Shown: one piece after another, positions 32,101-43,812 of the stretch
Layout: each line of letters opens with the position of its first letter
Position numbering within the stretch: position 1 is the first letter of the stretch
From: Nematopogon swammerdamellus
Taxonomy: Eukaryota > Arthropoda > Insecta > Lepidoptera > Adelidae
Assembly (NCBI GenBank): GCA_946902875.1
Contig: OX336343.1
Coordinates: 658,754 to 722,753, forward strand
Reading direction: 5' to 3'
DNA: 64,000 nt
Made by a program: the position numbers and the translations under genes
The notes under the pieces: model-generated
The model's input: the letters and a program-made list of their open reading frames with translations, nothing else
Told to the model about the DNA's origin: nothing
Database searches by the model: none

Positions 32101-34700
32101 ATATAATTAAGAACGATTACTTTAAGAAGAGATTTTTTTCAAACAAAGTTGCATAAGATATTGCATAAATTTTCTTTTATTTTTTAAAAGAAAATGAAAA
32201 AATTTGTTGTTTCCTTGTAATTCTTCCAAATAGCCGGTCATAAATTTTGTCATTATATTGCATGTATGTATAGCAGCTTGTTGTAGAATTTCAATTTTGA
32301 TATCTGCTTTTAAATCCGAAATGTATTTGTCTATAGATCTGCCAACAATTCCTGTAGTTCCAATCACTATTGTTATAATTTTTGCTTTTGTTTTCCATAA
32401 CCTTTCAATTTCAATTTTGATTGCATAATATTTGGTAAGCTTTTCTGTCTCTTTTTTTATAATATTATAATCGGAGGGCACTGTAACATCTATGAGGAAA
32501 GTTTTATTATTTATTTTATCAGTATATATTATGTCCGGTCTATTATTCGGTACAGGATAGTCGGTGAGAACTGGAATTTCCCATATTATTTTTGCACTGG
32601 AGTATTCTTTGACATGTGGTTCACTAAGGGGGCACTTCCACCACATAGTTGTTGTCTCAATGTTATGTTTTTTGTTGAGGCACCAATATACATATTTTAC
32701 CAGATGGTTATGTCTTTTTAGGTATAGTGGCTGGACAAGAACTTTGCAGCCAGAAACGATATGCATTGCTGTTTCATCTTTTTCATTGCAGAGTCTACAC
32801 TTCCCATCTGTTGCTTTTTTTATAATATCCCTTTCAAATTGTCGTGTTGTTATAGCTTGATCTTGTATTGCAAATAATTGTGATTCTAATTTTGCAGTAA
32901 TTGGTTTTTTTAAGCCAATGGAAAATTTTTATATAATTTATGTTCTGATTAAACAATACTTTATTTATAAATTTCCCATGCATTGGTTTATTTTTCCATA
33001 TCTCGATGTTATTTTTTATTTGTTTCGTCAGTATGTTTCCAGAAAAGCCATTAATATTTAACTCAAGTTTGAATTGTACACTTTCCTTTTCTATGCTATG
33101 TAGTAATTTACATGTATCGTGATTTTTTATAGTTTCTTTCACTTTGTCTTGGTTTCCGTTGTTTAAATATTCATCGAAGTTCATAACAGTTCTTTTGTAC
33201 AGATTTTCTATGTTTAATAATCCTCTTCCACCTGAATCAATTGGTAAATATAATCTTTCTCTGTCAGCATTTTTTTGATGCACATTGTAGATTTGTAGCA
33301 TTTTTCTTGTTTTTCGATCTAACTTAATCATGTCACTGACATTATAATTAATTACATTGAATGCGTAAAGAAGTACCGGAACGGCGTAGCTGTTTATCGC
33401 TTTGATTATGTTTCTGCTGTTTAGTTTTGTTTTGAGGAGTTTTTTAATTCTATGTGTGTATTCTTGCCTTCTATTATTAATAATTTCTTGGTGATTTATT
33501 TTTCCGTCTTCTTCAATTCCTAAATATTTGTACTTCTTTTTTATATTAAGGGATTCAAATGAGTTCCCATCTAACAGTATGTGAGCATCACCTGCTGTAT
33601 GGATTCTTTTTCCAGCTTTCAGTTCTAGTATATTACATTTTTCTAATCCAAATTCCATGCCAATATTATTTGTAAAAATTTCCACTGTATCGATCAATAC
33701 TGCCAGATGGTTTTTGCTTTGTGCATATAATTTTATGTCATCCATATACAGTAAATGATTAATCTTTTCTCCATTTTTCATTGTATATGTAGCTCTATTA
33801 TATCGGTTGAGCATTGTTGAAAGCGGATTTAGGCATAAACAGAAAATCAGTGGTGATAGGGAATCTCCCTGATAAATTCCTCTTTTTATTCGTATTGAAT
33901 GTGTTGTTACTGTACAATTAGTACCAGATGCAGTCATTATAATTTGCCATTTTTGCATTGCTCTCTGTATGAAATTTATTATTACGTCTGGGCATTTGTA
34001 TATTTTAAGTATGTGTATTATCCAAACATGGGGACAGAGACATATGCTTTTTTATAATCAATCCACACCATGTTTAAATTTTTCTTGTTGATGTGTGAAT
34101 CCTCTAATATGGATTTGTTCAATATAAGGTGATCTTTGCAACCTCTGGAAATACGTTTGCAACCTCTTTGGAATGGCGTTATGAATGAATTTATTTCACA
34201 GTTCTTCATTTATAATACTAGTTAGTAATTTGTACATAGTAGGTAGACACGCAATTGGTCGCCAATTTTTCGGATTCTTTGTGTCTGAATTTTTTGGTAG
34301 AAGAGTTACTTTTCCTGTTACAAACCAATCATCAATATTCTCTTCGTCTCGTAAAATCCTATTAAAGCTTTCCATAATATATATGTGTGCACCTGTAAAG
34401 TATTTTAGATAATAGTTTTGAACTTTGTCATTTACAGGTGATTTCCAATTAGATAGTTTTTTTGTGCAGAATGTGAACATTTCAATGTCAATTTTATTAA
34501 AATTATGAATTTCTTTGTGATGTATCTGTGATTCTAATTCTTTTAACCAACTGTCGTCCTTATTTATTTCACCAGGTTTGCTGAAAATGTTACTCCAAAA
34601 AAATTCGATTTCATCTTTTGTTGGAATTTCTTTTGGAATATTTTTGTTTTTGAATATATTTTCGAATATATATATATATACATATACACACATACATAAA
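32100..34700 (-). mobile_element. R4/Dong-like LINE with restriction-like endonuclease, decayed
   Basis: Minus-strand pieces in order: N-terminal RT (KNPKNWRPIACLPTMYKLL, 34196-34330), fingers/palm (FQRGCKRISRGCKDHLILNK, 34018-34209), RT core with RGIYQGDSLSPLIFCLCLNP and catalytic YMDD (33737-33748), then a CCHC knuckle (CRLCNEKDETAMHIVSGC) near 32760-32810. A restriction-like endonuclease follows: RPDIIYTD with PD at 32533-32538 and LIDVTVP with Asp at 32488-32490. RT followed by CCHC and a PD-x-D endonuclease is the layout of the R2/R4/Dong group, which inserts at specific sites. Frame changes near 34196, 34025 and 32905 (the last in a run of seven A) and a truncated 5' end mark it as inactive. 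Confidence 0.85.
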
Positions 34701-34705
34701 TACAA

Positions 34706-34816
34706 GTTTTACAACAACAAGCTGCAATACAAACAGCAAAAATTATGACAACAGTAATGACTGGATATTTGGAAGAAGTCAATCAACAGGAAAATTATGG
34801 TGAAACAGTTGATTAA
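34706..34816 (+). mobile_element. R4-like LINE C-terminal fragment, opposite strand
   Basis: The plus-strand frame VLQQQAAIQTAKIMTTVMTG followed by YLEEVNQQ and TAA at 34814-34816 is homologous to the C-terminus of the neighbouring minus-strand element (ILQQAAIHTCNIMTKFMTGY). It abuts that element's truncated 5' end at an (AT)n/(AC)n stretch (34665-34700). Confidence 0.75.
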
Positions 34817-35666
34817 GAAGTGGCATACATCACCACATATCTATCCCCTTTCCCGAGATGCACTTGGGCGGGGACTTATATTAACCCTTTGGCTCCCGCG
34901 CAATGCAATATGCGCACGCCCGTTGACTCCCAGGCGTTTTCGCCGCGCGCAAAAACGCAAAATTTTGGCGCGCGCGCTCCCGCACAAATTCGAATATCCC
35001 GCCTCAATCGAACGATCCATCAATAATCTGTTATCTGTAATCTGCGTACTAAAATTGCGCATTTAGTGATACCAAACACTTCAGGATTCACTTATTTAGA
35101 AGCACAGACCGATTTTTTAAACTCCAGGCAAAACAAAACACACTCGACATTTTTTTCCGATTTTTTCGGACCAAAATTGTATAATTTCCATAGACGAAGA
35201 CCTCTAAATAAAGCTAATAAGACGTACTCTCGAATACGGGTACACGAAATACGGTACAAGATCTGTGTATTCCAGTGTCTGTGGAAATGTCAGTTGGCTT
35301 GGGAGCCTTTTTTTTTTTGACATTTTCAAAAAATATTTTCTGTGTGAAGGTGAAGTGTTGCCCCCAGTCTGTTTGATAATAGTTCTAGTACTTTTAACCA
35401 AGAAGTGATACCAGTAATCAGTTCTTTGGTCGAAAATTGGTAGAATTAGTGATGAATTAAATAATGAGCCGCGCGCCGCCGCGCCGCGCCGAACCCCGCG
35501 CGGGGTTTTGAGAAGCCGACGGACGCGCGCCTAACAAACCCCGCGCGGGGTTTTGAGGAGCCGAAGGGTTAACCCAGTGCTAGCATCATCAAGTGGTGAG
35601 AGTCTCAAGATAACGGACGAAGAATTTATACAACACATAAAACAATTTCGACGTTGGTATAAAATT
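34817..35666. other. Gene-free stretch with GC-rich inverted block
   Basis: accccgcgcggggttttgag occurs twice (about 35493 and 35538), with ccgccgcgccgcgccg nearby. It is a small direct duplication. No gene was recognised. Confidence 0.55.
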
Positions 35667-35725
35667 AAAAATACTCCAACAACAGGCTGCAATTGAAACC
35701 ACAAAAATAATGCCAAATTTCTGAG
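35667..35725 (+). mobile_element. Second R4-like C-terminal fragment
   Basis: KILQQQAAIETTKIMPNF (plus strand) is a further copy of the same C-terminal segment, truncated on both sides. Confidence 0.65.
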
Positions 35726-36424
35726 TGGAAATCTGCCTCCTGACAGTGAAGACAATAATATTATGTAACTCAAGACTGATCGGTGGGCCCGTACTCTATC
35801 TTGGGAGGCACTCGAGCGAGGACGGGTGGCAGACCGGCGAGTACAATCGCCGACGACTCCGAAAAAAACCGGAAGAATAAAATTATTATATATACACATA
35901 TTCAAAGTTTCACAATTAAAGCAAGATATGAGGTTTCATGTTCTTATTTTTGCCAACGCAAAAAAACAGTGTTTTGAGATACTAGTTATTAGTTTTACTT
36001 ATATTTTTGTTAATTCGTATCGCATGGAGATACGAGTAAAAGTGGCCTATGCGCTATGGTTTTGAGAAACACTATAAAAAAAGTCCAAAATTTTGAGATA
36101 CAAGTTTTTTGAATCTCAACGACGACATGTACGTTTCTATTTAACACATTGTTAAAATGTCAAATATGCCTCGCATAAATACAGATCGCTTGGCAGAACA
36201 ACCGGGCACTAGCCCATACAACATCAGCTGCAGCTACACGTGGAGCCAGAGGACACAACACCGCTTCACCTTTTACCTCATAGCTCTACAAACACAAGCA
36301 TCAGTTATTGTGAAATCCGCTTATAAGCTCCTTTGACATATTTCTTCTACAGTGATCTATGATAAAGGCTCATCTAGTACTATAGATCAGTGAAATAAGT
36401 ATTATTTTGTCTCGACTATACCTA

Positions 36425-36595
36425 TTAGCCCAGTGGCTCTCTTGATATTGATGTATAGAGGTTAGGTATGATATCTGACTTGGTAACGTGTCTCCGACGC
36501 TGCAGCACCTCCTCCTTCTGTCCGCGCAGCTTGGTAAAGGCGCTCTTGTCCAGGTGCACCGTTGACAGTTTACGAAGTAGCACCAGCGACGACAT
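36425..36595 (-). CDS. Possible first exon, mitochondrial-type N-terminus
   Basis: A minus-strand frame begins MSSLVLLRKLSTVHLDKSAF and continues with TKLRGQKEEVLQRRRHVTKS to a stop at 36425. The first 14 residues (hydrophobic, Arg/Lys, Ser/Thr, no acidic residue) resemble a mitochondrial presequence, and the GC-balanced codons contrast with the AT-rich surroundings. No clean GT donor was found at a convincing place, and I do not recognise the protein. It may be a real first exon, a retrocopy fragment or chance. An earlier in-frame ATG lies at 36619. Confidence 0.3.
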   Translation of the reverse strand: MSSLVLLRKLSTVHLDKSAFTKLRGQKEEVLQRRRHVTKSDIIPNLYTSISREPLG

Positions 36596-36990
36596 AGTGC
36601 TTTCTCGAGTCTCATCCACAGATTACTGATATATACGTGGTCTCGTCTCATCCAATGCAGATTGGAGATTGATTATACGATCGGATGACTGAATAAAAAT
36701 GCTTATGTTTTCATGGTTTTCATACAAAAACTTCAAAATTCTAACACTTTAAACAGAAAATGAATTTCAATTTCAAGCTAGGTAGGATTATGTAGCTGAC
36801 ATTTGTTTGACGACTGACCACCAGTGTTTCCGATAGCTTTCTCGAAAATTACCCATAAATTATTTTTATTTACAAAATGTTTGTTCAATGAATTTTTATA
36901 TATAATATTATTTATAAAATTACACATTTATTACGGATATTTCGACTTTTGTTGACGTCATCAGTGAAAATATAAGATATTATGTATAAT

Positions 36991-37967
36991 GCGCGGGACG
37001 GATCTCGGCGTGTCGTCAGGCCTTCGTCACTCGCTCAAGGTCGCGAGTTAAATGCCTACCGCTTGGCGTAGCGTAGCGGCTAATCTACAATTAACAGTGG
37101 GCTGCCGCTATCCAGCCAGACCGGGCGCGTGGCGCTTTCGAATTTAGAAAATGTCGAAATCACGTAAATATTGTGCAGTGGACGGGTGCAAAAGTCAACA
37201 GACAAATGAAAACTTGTCTTTTTTTTCATTGCCGAGAGACGAAGAAAGGTAAGTGTTTTGTATAGTAGCATTTTGATTTATTTCTAGTAATTTATTTATT
37301 CATATAGTAGGAGGTCATTGATTTAAAATGATATTATTATATTGCCAATAACATTAGTTAGATAACGCCGAACAGCGTGGTGTGTATGGCCTAATTCGTA
37401 TAAGGATAATAGGTACATTGTAGATGATCATTGATCATTAAATTTATTGATCAAACAAAACTATCACTGGAAGGTTGCACGCAATGCACGCTTCGATGTG
37501 AGAAACTAATTGTGACGCTAACGCATGCATGAATTTGTTCGCATGAATTTGCCGTAGCTAAATATCATATCGTTGGTAGCTAGAACGATAAAAGTTGGTA
37601 GGTATGATCTTCATTTTATTCCTCACAATAAGAAAGCACAAAGACACAGCCCTTAACGAGCTGAACGACGCGCTTTCGAGATAGAGTTACACGACAGAAA
37701 GAGAAGCGAAATGTAGGCGGTTATCGTGCTTAGGCATGCAGCTCTGTGCGAGTCAATTTGTACTTTATCGCGTCGTCGCAGAGTAGCTATTTCTTTGTGA
37801 GTGTTTGTACAGAGCAGCTTCTGTACGGAGTACTCTTTTCTATTCTGTGGTGTCGTGGCCGCAGCGGGCGACCCGCCACGCGAATACACTATACAATTAC
37901 GGTGCGGGTGCGAGGGAGAACACTGACGAACCGCTGCGGCGGAGACACGCCGAGATCCGCCCCGGGC
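36991..37967 (+). mobile_element. TIR element carrying a THAP-domain exon
   Basis: The left end gcgcgggacggatctcggcg at 36991 and the inverse of ggggcggatctcggcgtgtc at about 37945-37967 form terminal inverted repeats of about 25 bp. The interior holds a THAP exon at 37151-37248 and no other recognisable transposase part. The right 115 bp (37850-37967) match the inner and right part of the short element at 40246-40386 in inverse orientation. Confidence 0.75.
37151..37248 (+). CDS. THAP-domain N-terminal exon
   Basis: The exon runs from ATG 37151 to a consensus donor (AG-GTAAGT at 37249). It encodes MSKSRKYCAVDGCKSQQTNE and then NLSFFSLPRDEER. C-x4-C followed by F-x-x-LP-x-D is the N-terminal zinc-binding half of a THAP domain, a DNA-binding module found in P-element-type transposases and in host proteins derived from them. 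The second half (C-x2-H, AVPTIF) would be on a later exon that I could not find before 37967. At 33 codons it is shorter than most open-frame cut-offs. It could belong to a transposon or be the first exon of a host gene spliced further downstream. Confidence 0.68.
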
Positions 37968-38295
37968 ACTATATTTATGATATTTATGACATATGAGAGG
38001 TTGATATGGTGTTTTTTTTTAATGAACGATATTTAATCCCGAGGTATGATGCGCGCCTAGGTTCCATATGAATGATGATTCCCAAGTTCTTAAATCTATT
38101 TCTTTAAGTGGTGGACTGAATGATTCAGTCCACCACTATAAAAAAAACACCATATCAACCTCTCATATGTCATAAATATCAACACCATACATAATATCTT
38201 ATATTTTCACTGATGACGACAACAAAAGTCGAAATATCTGTAATAACTGTGTAATTTTATAAATAATATTAATATATAAAAATTCATCGAAAATT

Positions 38296-40245
38296 ATCCA
38301 CAACTTAGGTCGAAATTCCCCAATTTCCCCACACGCAAAAGGGAAATTCCATATTTAATCCCCTCATTGCTCGTATTGTATTTTAAAATTGTTACCTTAG
38401 TACGTAAACATAAATAAAAATGCATCTGTTGCAACAAAGCGTTGGTTTTACCGTATAAAAATTACACTAAGTTACATTATAATAAATGAGTATCGTAGCT
38501 GATACCCGGAGCCCCGGAGCTTCGAAAAATGATATATGAAAAATAGAGGATAAATAAGAGGCGAATACCATAAGGATAAATTTTTAGTAAATCTAATCCC
38601 ACCAAAAACATTTAATGTAAAATGGTTGTCAAGACTCACGAGCTCATAGATAACGCTTTCACTGTTAAAAAGTTATGATCTCACGAAGAACCAAGCCCCT
38701 AACGTTACTCTATGCCCCTAACTCTACAAGACCCGACATATTATTAGGCAAGGCAACATTAGGCAAGTCAGTCTGTCTGTCCTTATCTTCCCCGTAATGA
38801 AAGACAGAGAGAGGACTTTAATGCAATTCAGACTTGACCATCTATATTCGCGTAGATCGTAATTACTTTGAATGTCAGTTTAAATCCAGAGGCATGATTT
38901 ATCTTTTAGGTGTAAATTCCCCACAAATTCCCCACTGCATGCATTCCCCACACGGGTCCCCACAAGCGATCGAATTCCACAAACTTTGGGGAATTCCCCA
39001 CAGATCGGTAACACTGCCACAGACTAGTACGTAAACTTATTTTAGTACTTCGAAATTTAGTAGCAAAATGTTTTCTGAATTTTGAAACTCCTGAATTTGG
39101 ACAAACGAAAGGTGAGAGGATTTCACAATGTGTGTAATTTTTTGCTGAATCATGGAAAATCCTGAATTTGTGCCCCAGAAGAAGGAATAGAACAACCATG
39201 ACTCTGCCCATAATATACTAAAATTGTGTAAAACTAATAATTTGTCATGTGACGTACGAATGAATATTCGTCGCGTTTGACCGATTTATGTAAAATCCGC
39301 TGCCAAATCGGAAACGATCTAAATAGAACTAGGACCTAGCTAATAATACCAAGCAAAATGGCATGCAGTGCAGCGCGGCCAGCCACCACGTCACGCGTGG
39401 GCAACGTGCATTCTCTATTTGCCGCGGACCAACGAGACGAGGGACCGGCTGGAGAATGGCTGGAACATTTTCAACTGTTTCCCACGTTTCCTACATTGAC
39501 ATAATTTCCCACAATTTAAAACTTTGAATAAAATTGTCATCCTTTATCATTGTCCTTTATCATCAAATTCAACGTTCTTGATCTTGATCCTCAACTTATT
39601 CTACTGTTGTTTATTTGATTACCTCGAAATGTAAATGTCATGACAATTTACCTTCTAACATTGAAATATACTAAAACACAGGCTAAGTCAATGCTTTCTA
39701 ACTAATATTCGGTAACGATGTGGTACCTATTTAGGTACGTATAGATGGTTCAGTCAGCCACCATGGCTGAAATAAACCCTGCTGCACACATTGACTTACT
39801 TATGTATATTATTATTAATTGCTAACGTGCCGTAACGTAACGTAATATGATAGCAATAAAAGTATTGATTAATTTATGTTTTTATGTGCTTACGTTTACT
39901 CAATAAATTATTCCAATCCAGCGGGGTAATGTCATGCATGTCGCAAGTGTTCTAGGAACATTTGAAAACGCCCGGTTTTATTTCATTTCATTACCTTGTA
40001 TTACCTTTTAAATTTTCATATTATTCAAATTAACTAATTTTCCAAATAAAATTTCTCGAAATAATTAAGTACCTACCTCGTTATAAGTATATACATACCT
40101 ACACATACTGCTAGTACCTATGCGATTTGCGTTTCCAAATAGTTTTTGCGAGGTTTTTTGGTCATTTTAGGCGCTGTTGTTATGATGATTGTAGGTATTA
40201 GGTACATGCGGTAGGTAGGTGATGCAGGTAGGTATTAGGTTTAAT
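38296..40245. other. Gene-free region
   Basis: No exon is supported. Around 38915-39000 several variants of attccccaca occur within 90 bp, a local degenerate repeat. The remainder is AT-rich with short palindromes. Confidence 0.55.
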
Positions 40246-40386
40246 GCGCGGGGCGGATCACGGCGTGTCGCCGCCGCAGCGGTTCGTCGGTGTTCTCCCT
40301 CGCACCCGCACCGTACTTGTATAGTGTATTCGCGTGGCGGGTCGCCCGCTGCGGCGACGACACGACACGCCGAGATCCGTCCCGCG
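40246..40386. mobile_element. Short MITE related to the THAP-carrying element
   Basis: This 141-bp element begins gcgcggggcggatcacggcg and ends with the inverse of cgcgggacggatctcggcgt. Its centre (gtgttctccctcgcacccgc and on to the right end) is the inverse of 37850-37967. It looks like an internal-deletion derivative of the 36991-37967 element. Confidence 0.8.
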
Positions 40387-40559
40387 TAGTTCTACCTACT
40401 ATCGTATGGATGGACATGTCATTACGTTAGTAATACCTTACTTAAATTATATAAGTCAATGCTTTGGATTGTTGGGACGTTCTAATGGTTGCATAGCGCT
40501 AGCGACTATTTATATGATAGGATTACTTTCGCGTTCACTTTTCCGACCTCTTTTAGATG

Positions 40560-40994
40560 TCGTGCGGTCGTGCGTGTCCTGTTCCTCGTTAGCCCTTGAG
40601 TTTTCTTGGCGACTCCGCGGAAGGGCGAGCGGGCGGCGGCGGCCGCGGCGGCGCGGCGCGGAGGGAGCGTGTGGGGTTCGCGGTGGCAGCGGGGCGCGGA
40701 GGAGGCGGCAAAAGACGCAGGGGGGTAGAGGTAAAGTGTGGGGAGAGGCAGGGGAGGCTTCAGAGTTCAGTCAGACTGCCTCGAACCGCTTCAGTTTGCT
40801 GCGCCAGTAACGCAGTGCAAGTAGTGGGACATTGATATTTCAATTGTAACTAAAATACCTACGCATAAACTGAAGTATTTACTCACTCTGTATTCTTATT
40901 AAGCCAAAATTCAGTGATCTGATCAGTCGGACTTCGAAACGGCCTGGGACCACAGCAACACTGTAATCTGTTTGTGGCGCATTTTCTTTCACAG
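40560..40994 (+). promoter_or_regulatory. Candidate CpG-rich promoter and non-coding first exon
   Basis: A CpG-rich block (40610-40760) is followed by an arthropod initiator-like TCAGTT at about 40790. Sequence ending in ttctttcacag-GTAAAT (donor at 40995) follows and could be a non-coding first exon. The plus-strand gene it would serve is unknown; the transporter at 56524 is a possible but distant target. The open frames here are Arg-rich and look non-coding. Confidence 0.25.
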
Positions 40995-41430
40995 GTAAAT
41001 GAACTTTTTTTTTCTTCTGCTGGTTATATCGACTCGACACCCGTAGTGTTTATATCCACGAGCACGTCAATTTAGTTTCTTGGTCTTGGTTTTACGTAAA
41101 ATAGTATTTTCTCCAAAAGGAATGGCATGGTTTCTTGACTTCAGGCATTTCATTATTATATTTAACCCCCGACGCAAAAAAGAGGGGTGTTATAAGTTTA
41201 ACGTGTGTGTGTATGTGTGTATGGGTGTGTCTGGCTGTAGAATCGTAGCTCCCAAGCGGATGGACCGATTTGGATGCAGTTTTTTTTATTAGAAAGCTGG
41301 TTTAATTTGCTCTTAGATAGGTTTCTAAAAGTAATTAAGTAATCAATAAAATTATTATCTAAAGTGGAATTATTTGCATGCGGTTTTTTTAAAGCGGGGG
41401 ACCGCTAATTAAATAAAATAGGTATAAAAA

Positions 41431-41627
41431 GTAGGTGTAAAAGACTTACATAAGTAGACGTTTCGGCCGCTACGTCGCGTCGCGGGTTTCTTCAGGACCT
41501 GCGGGAGTTCCTGAAGCCGAGACGTCTGGTGTCCTGGCTCCAGGAACTCCCGCCATGTCCTGAAGAAGCCCGCGACGCAGCGGGCGAAACGGGAAACGTC
41601 GACTTATGTAAGTCTTTTACACCTACT
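41431..41627. mobile_element. Foldback MITE, about 200 bp
   Basis: gtaggtgtaaaagacttaca at the left and tgtaagtcttttacacctac at the right are perfect inverse ends. The arms continue through cgtcgcgggtttcttcagga / tcctgaagaagcccgcgacg to a loop near 41530. Confidence 0.92.
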
Positions 41628-41795
41628 GTTAATCCGAAAACTTGATATAAACTTAAAAACATTTCCTAGGTATAAAAAGTCAGACCTGCCCGGGTATTTA
41701 CTTAAGGGTCCCCGACTCCTTTAAGTAATAAAACGGAAATTATTTTTTAATTTTTAAAGGTCGGGGGGTTTTTAAGTTTGTAATTTAACTTTATT

Positions 41796-42292
41796 ATATA
41801 TAAGGTCTTTCAAAATTAGTTCAGAGTACGCTAAGGGGGGTTCTGTGTCGGAAATAGATCACTTTTGAAGAACAAATAATTTTTTTTTATAAAAAACATT
41901 TTTTTAATATAAAATTGAAAAAAAAATTTTTTCTTAATCGTTTCAGTTTCATGCCAGGAACAAAAAAGTCTTCCAACACATAGATCCCTTTCTTTCAGAA
42001 ATTGTGAAAAACCACAATTTTAGTTTTATTAGTATGGAATAGAAAGAATTTGATTTTTTTTACCAACTTACACGTGTTACATCATAATGGTAATGAAGAC
42101 TTTTTTGTTATGAAACTGAATCGATTAGGCTATAAAAATCAACCACCTATTTTTTTATTTAAATACATCAAAAAAATATTTTACATAAAAAAAAGCCCAA
42201 GGTCCAAAACATTTTATATAGGTTTTACTCCCTATATGACACAGAACCCCCCCTTAGCGTACTCTGAACTAATTTTGAAAGACCTTATATAT
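41796..42292. mobile_element. TIR element, 45-bp ends
   Basis: tataaggtctttcaaaatta (41800) to gctaagggggg (41840) reappears inverted at 42248-42292, essentially without mismatch. The interior has no transposase. The 125-codon frame at 42050 is AT-driven and unrecognised. Confidence 0.9.
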
Positions 42293-42504
42293 TGCGCTTT
42301 AGTTTCTGCATTTTCAGAGTACCTAATCACCTGGGACAGAGCGTTCGACAGATTATCTAGACGGACGGACGAACACCTCACAAATTGTATAAGGGATCAG
42401 GATCACTCACTGGCAACGGAATCCTAAAATATCAATATGACGTACACTCACCACAGTTTTCTCTCCGCTGTGCAACACCAAGCATCGTTTACGAATTAAA
42501 CTCG

Positions 42505-42925
42505 TTAAAAAACCGGCCAAGTGCGATTCGAACTCGCGCACCGAGGGTTCCGTAACTATCACCACGTAATTGACCGGTTTTTAATATATTTTGTTGTTTT
42601 ACTTTAGAGTACGGGATGTCATTATAGTGCATAATATCACCAAGTTGGACGCTTATATGTATCACCGTTTTTACGGTAGATTAACAACGTTTGAAAACAC
42701 ACGTTTCTTAATTCTCCAGGATCCAGGGTATTCCAGGGTCTCCACTGCTTAATTTTTTAATTTTTATTATCCGCTATAATAAATAACACACATTCTGTGA
42801 AAATTTCTATAGGATACCCTTTAAGGTTCAAAAGATACTGCCCTCGGCCAGACGGACAGACCATACAGACAGCGGCGGGCGTATAGGCTTAGATGGGCTT
42901 CCGTACCAATACGGAACTCCAAAAA
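42505..42925 (+). mobile_element. ccggccaagtgcgag repeat copy
   Basis: ccggccaagtgcgattcgaa begins it and the block with agacggacagac and ggcttccgtaccaatacgga ends it. The order of parts is the same as at 29985. Confidence 0.75.
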
Positions 42926-43171
42926 GTAGGTATAATGCAATACCTACCTACGCTATGTACGGAAAATCTTAGTCCACGCCGACATTGAAATCGCAAACAA
43001 GGAAAAAAATAAAACTGGGTAGCCTAGCCACCCACGGGGGCGTCAGCGGTCACTTTAGGAGCGGAGCGCCGGGCGACACATGCATAGGGTTAACAGATGG
43101 TATCCCCAGGATATAGGACAGGAAATCCTTTTCGTATCAATTAGAAACGTCCTATACGGGCTATACGGCCT

Positions 43172-43682
43172 TCAGTTGTACTTAGGCTTGCCAGGTGCCC
43201 GGGATTTCCGGGATTGTCCCGGGCAAGGCTCTAACGTCCCGTGTCCCGGGCGAAGGGTCATTCTGTCCCGGGAATAGTCCAGATTCTGATGAAGTGCTCA
43301 AATTAGAAATTTCCCTATTTCAGTTTAGTGAAATGTTGCTTACTAAAGTTGCTCGCTTTAAAACAATCGCTAAGAGTTCGCGCTAAAAATGATAACAGAA
43401 AAATATTGATCTTTTCTTTACATAGGTACATACATACACACCACACGCTGTATCCCGACCCGACAATCTGGGTAAGCAGAGTAATCGGTGTAAGTGCTCT
43501 TAAATTACAGCACAGCACCGGCATCTTGTCTTTATCCCTTAGTCGCCTTTTAAGACATGCACGGGGAGAGATGCAGTGGCGATTTTCTTTCTCCACCATA
43601 TTTATGAAGGACTGCAATAGTAGATATGTCCCGGGATGGCTAACATCAACATCAGATCTGGCAAGCCTAGTTGTACTCCTTA
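43172..43682. mobile_element. Possible TIR element with cccggg blocks
   Basis: ttgtacttaggcttgccagg at the left and tctggcaagcctagttgtac at the right are inverse ends. Near each end cccggg motifs repeat (43198-43270 and 43628). The inner block 43525-43600 is shared with 22278-22345. Confidence 0.55.
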
Positions 43683-43812
43683 TTTTAATTAAACCATATT
43701 CGAAGTTCCCGCCCGCGCTGCACTCATCCCACAACAGTGCAAACATGAACCAGTCGTGAACCAGTCAAACGAGCAAAATAGATTTATCTGTAGAATTCGT
43801 AAAATCTATAAG

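Larger units (their letters stand above)
31440..36130. repeat. Inverted repeat pair flanking the R4-like LINE region
   Basis: cgtcgttgagattcaaaaaa at about 31464 recurs inverted at about 36107-36127, with a second shared block attaaagcaagatatgaggt directly repeated at about 31657 and 35917. The pair may be two copies of one repeat or the ends of a composite element of about 4.7 kb. Confidence 0.5.
36880..38295. mobile_element. Outer TIR element of about 1.4 kb with nested elements
   Basis: About 100 bp at 36885-36990 (gatatttcgacttttgttg, catcagtgaaaatataagat) recurs inverted at 38185-38290. Within it lie the THAP-carrying GC-rich element (36991-37967) and a foldback block at 37970-38175 with arms catatgagaggttgatatgg and its inverse. 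Confidence 0.85.

Noticed and set aside
40334..40835. 158-codon Arg/Gly-rich frame
   Set aside because: It starts inside a MITE and runs through GC-rich low-complexity DNA, so it is unlikely to be coding.
42050..42427. 125-codon plus-strand frame
   Set aside because: It spans the interior and right end of the 41796-42292 TIR element, is AT-driven and shows no family motif.
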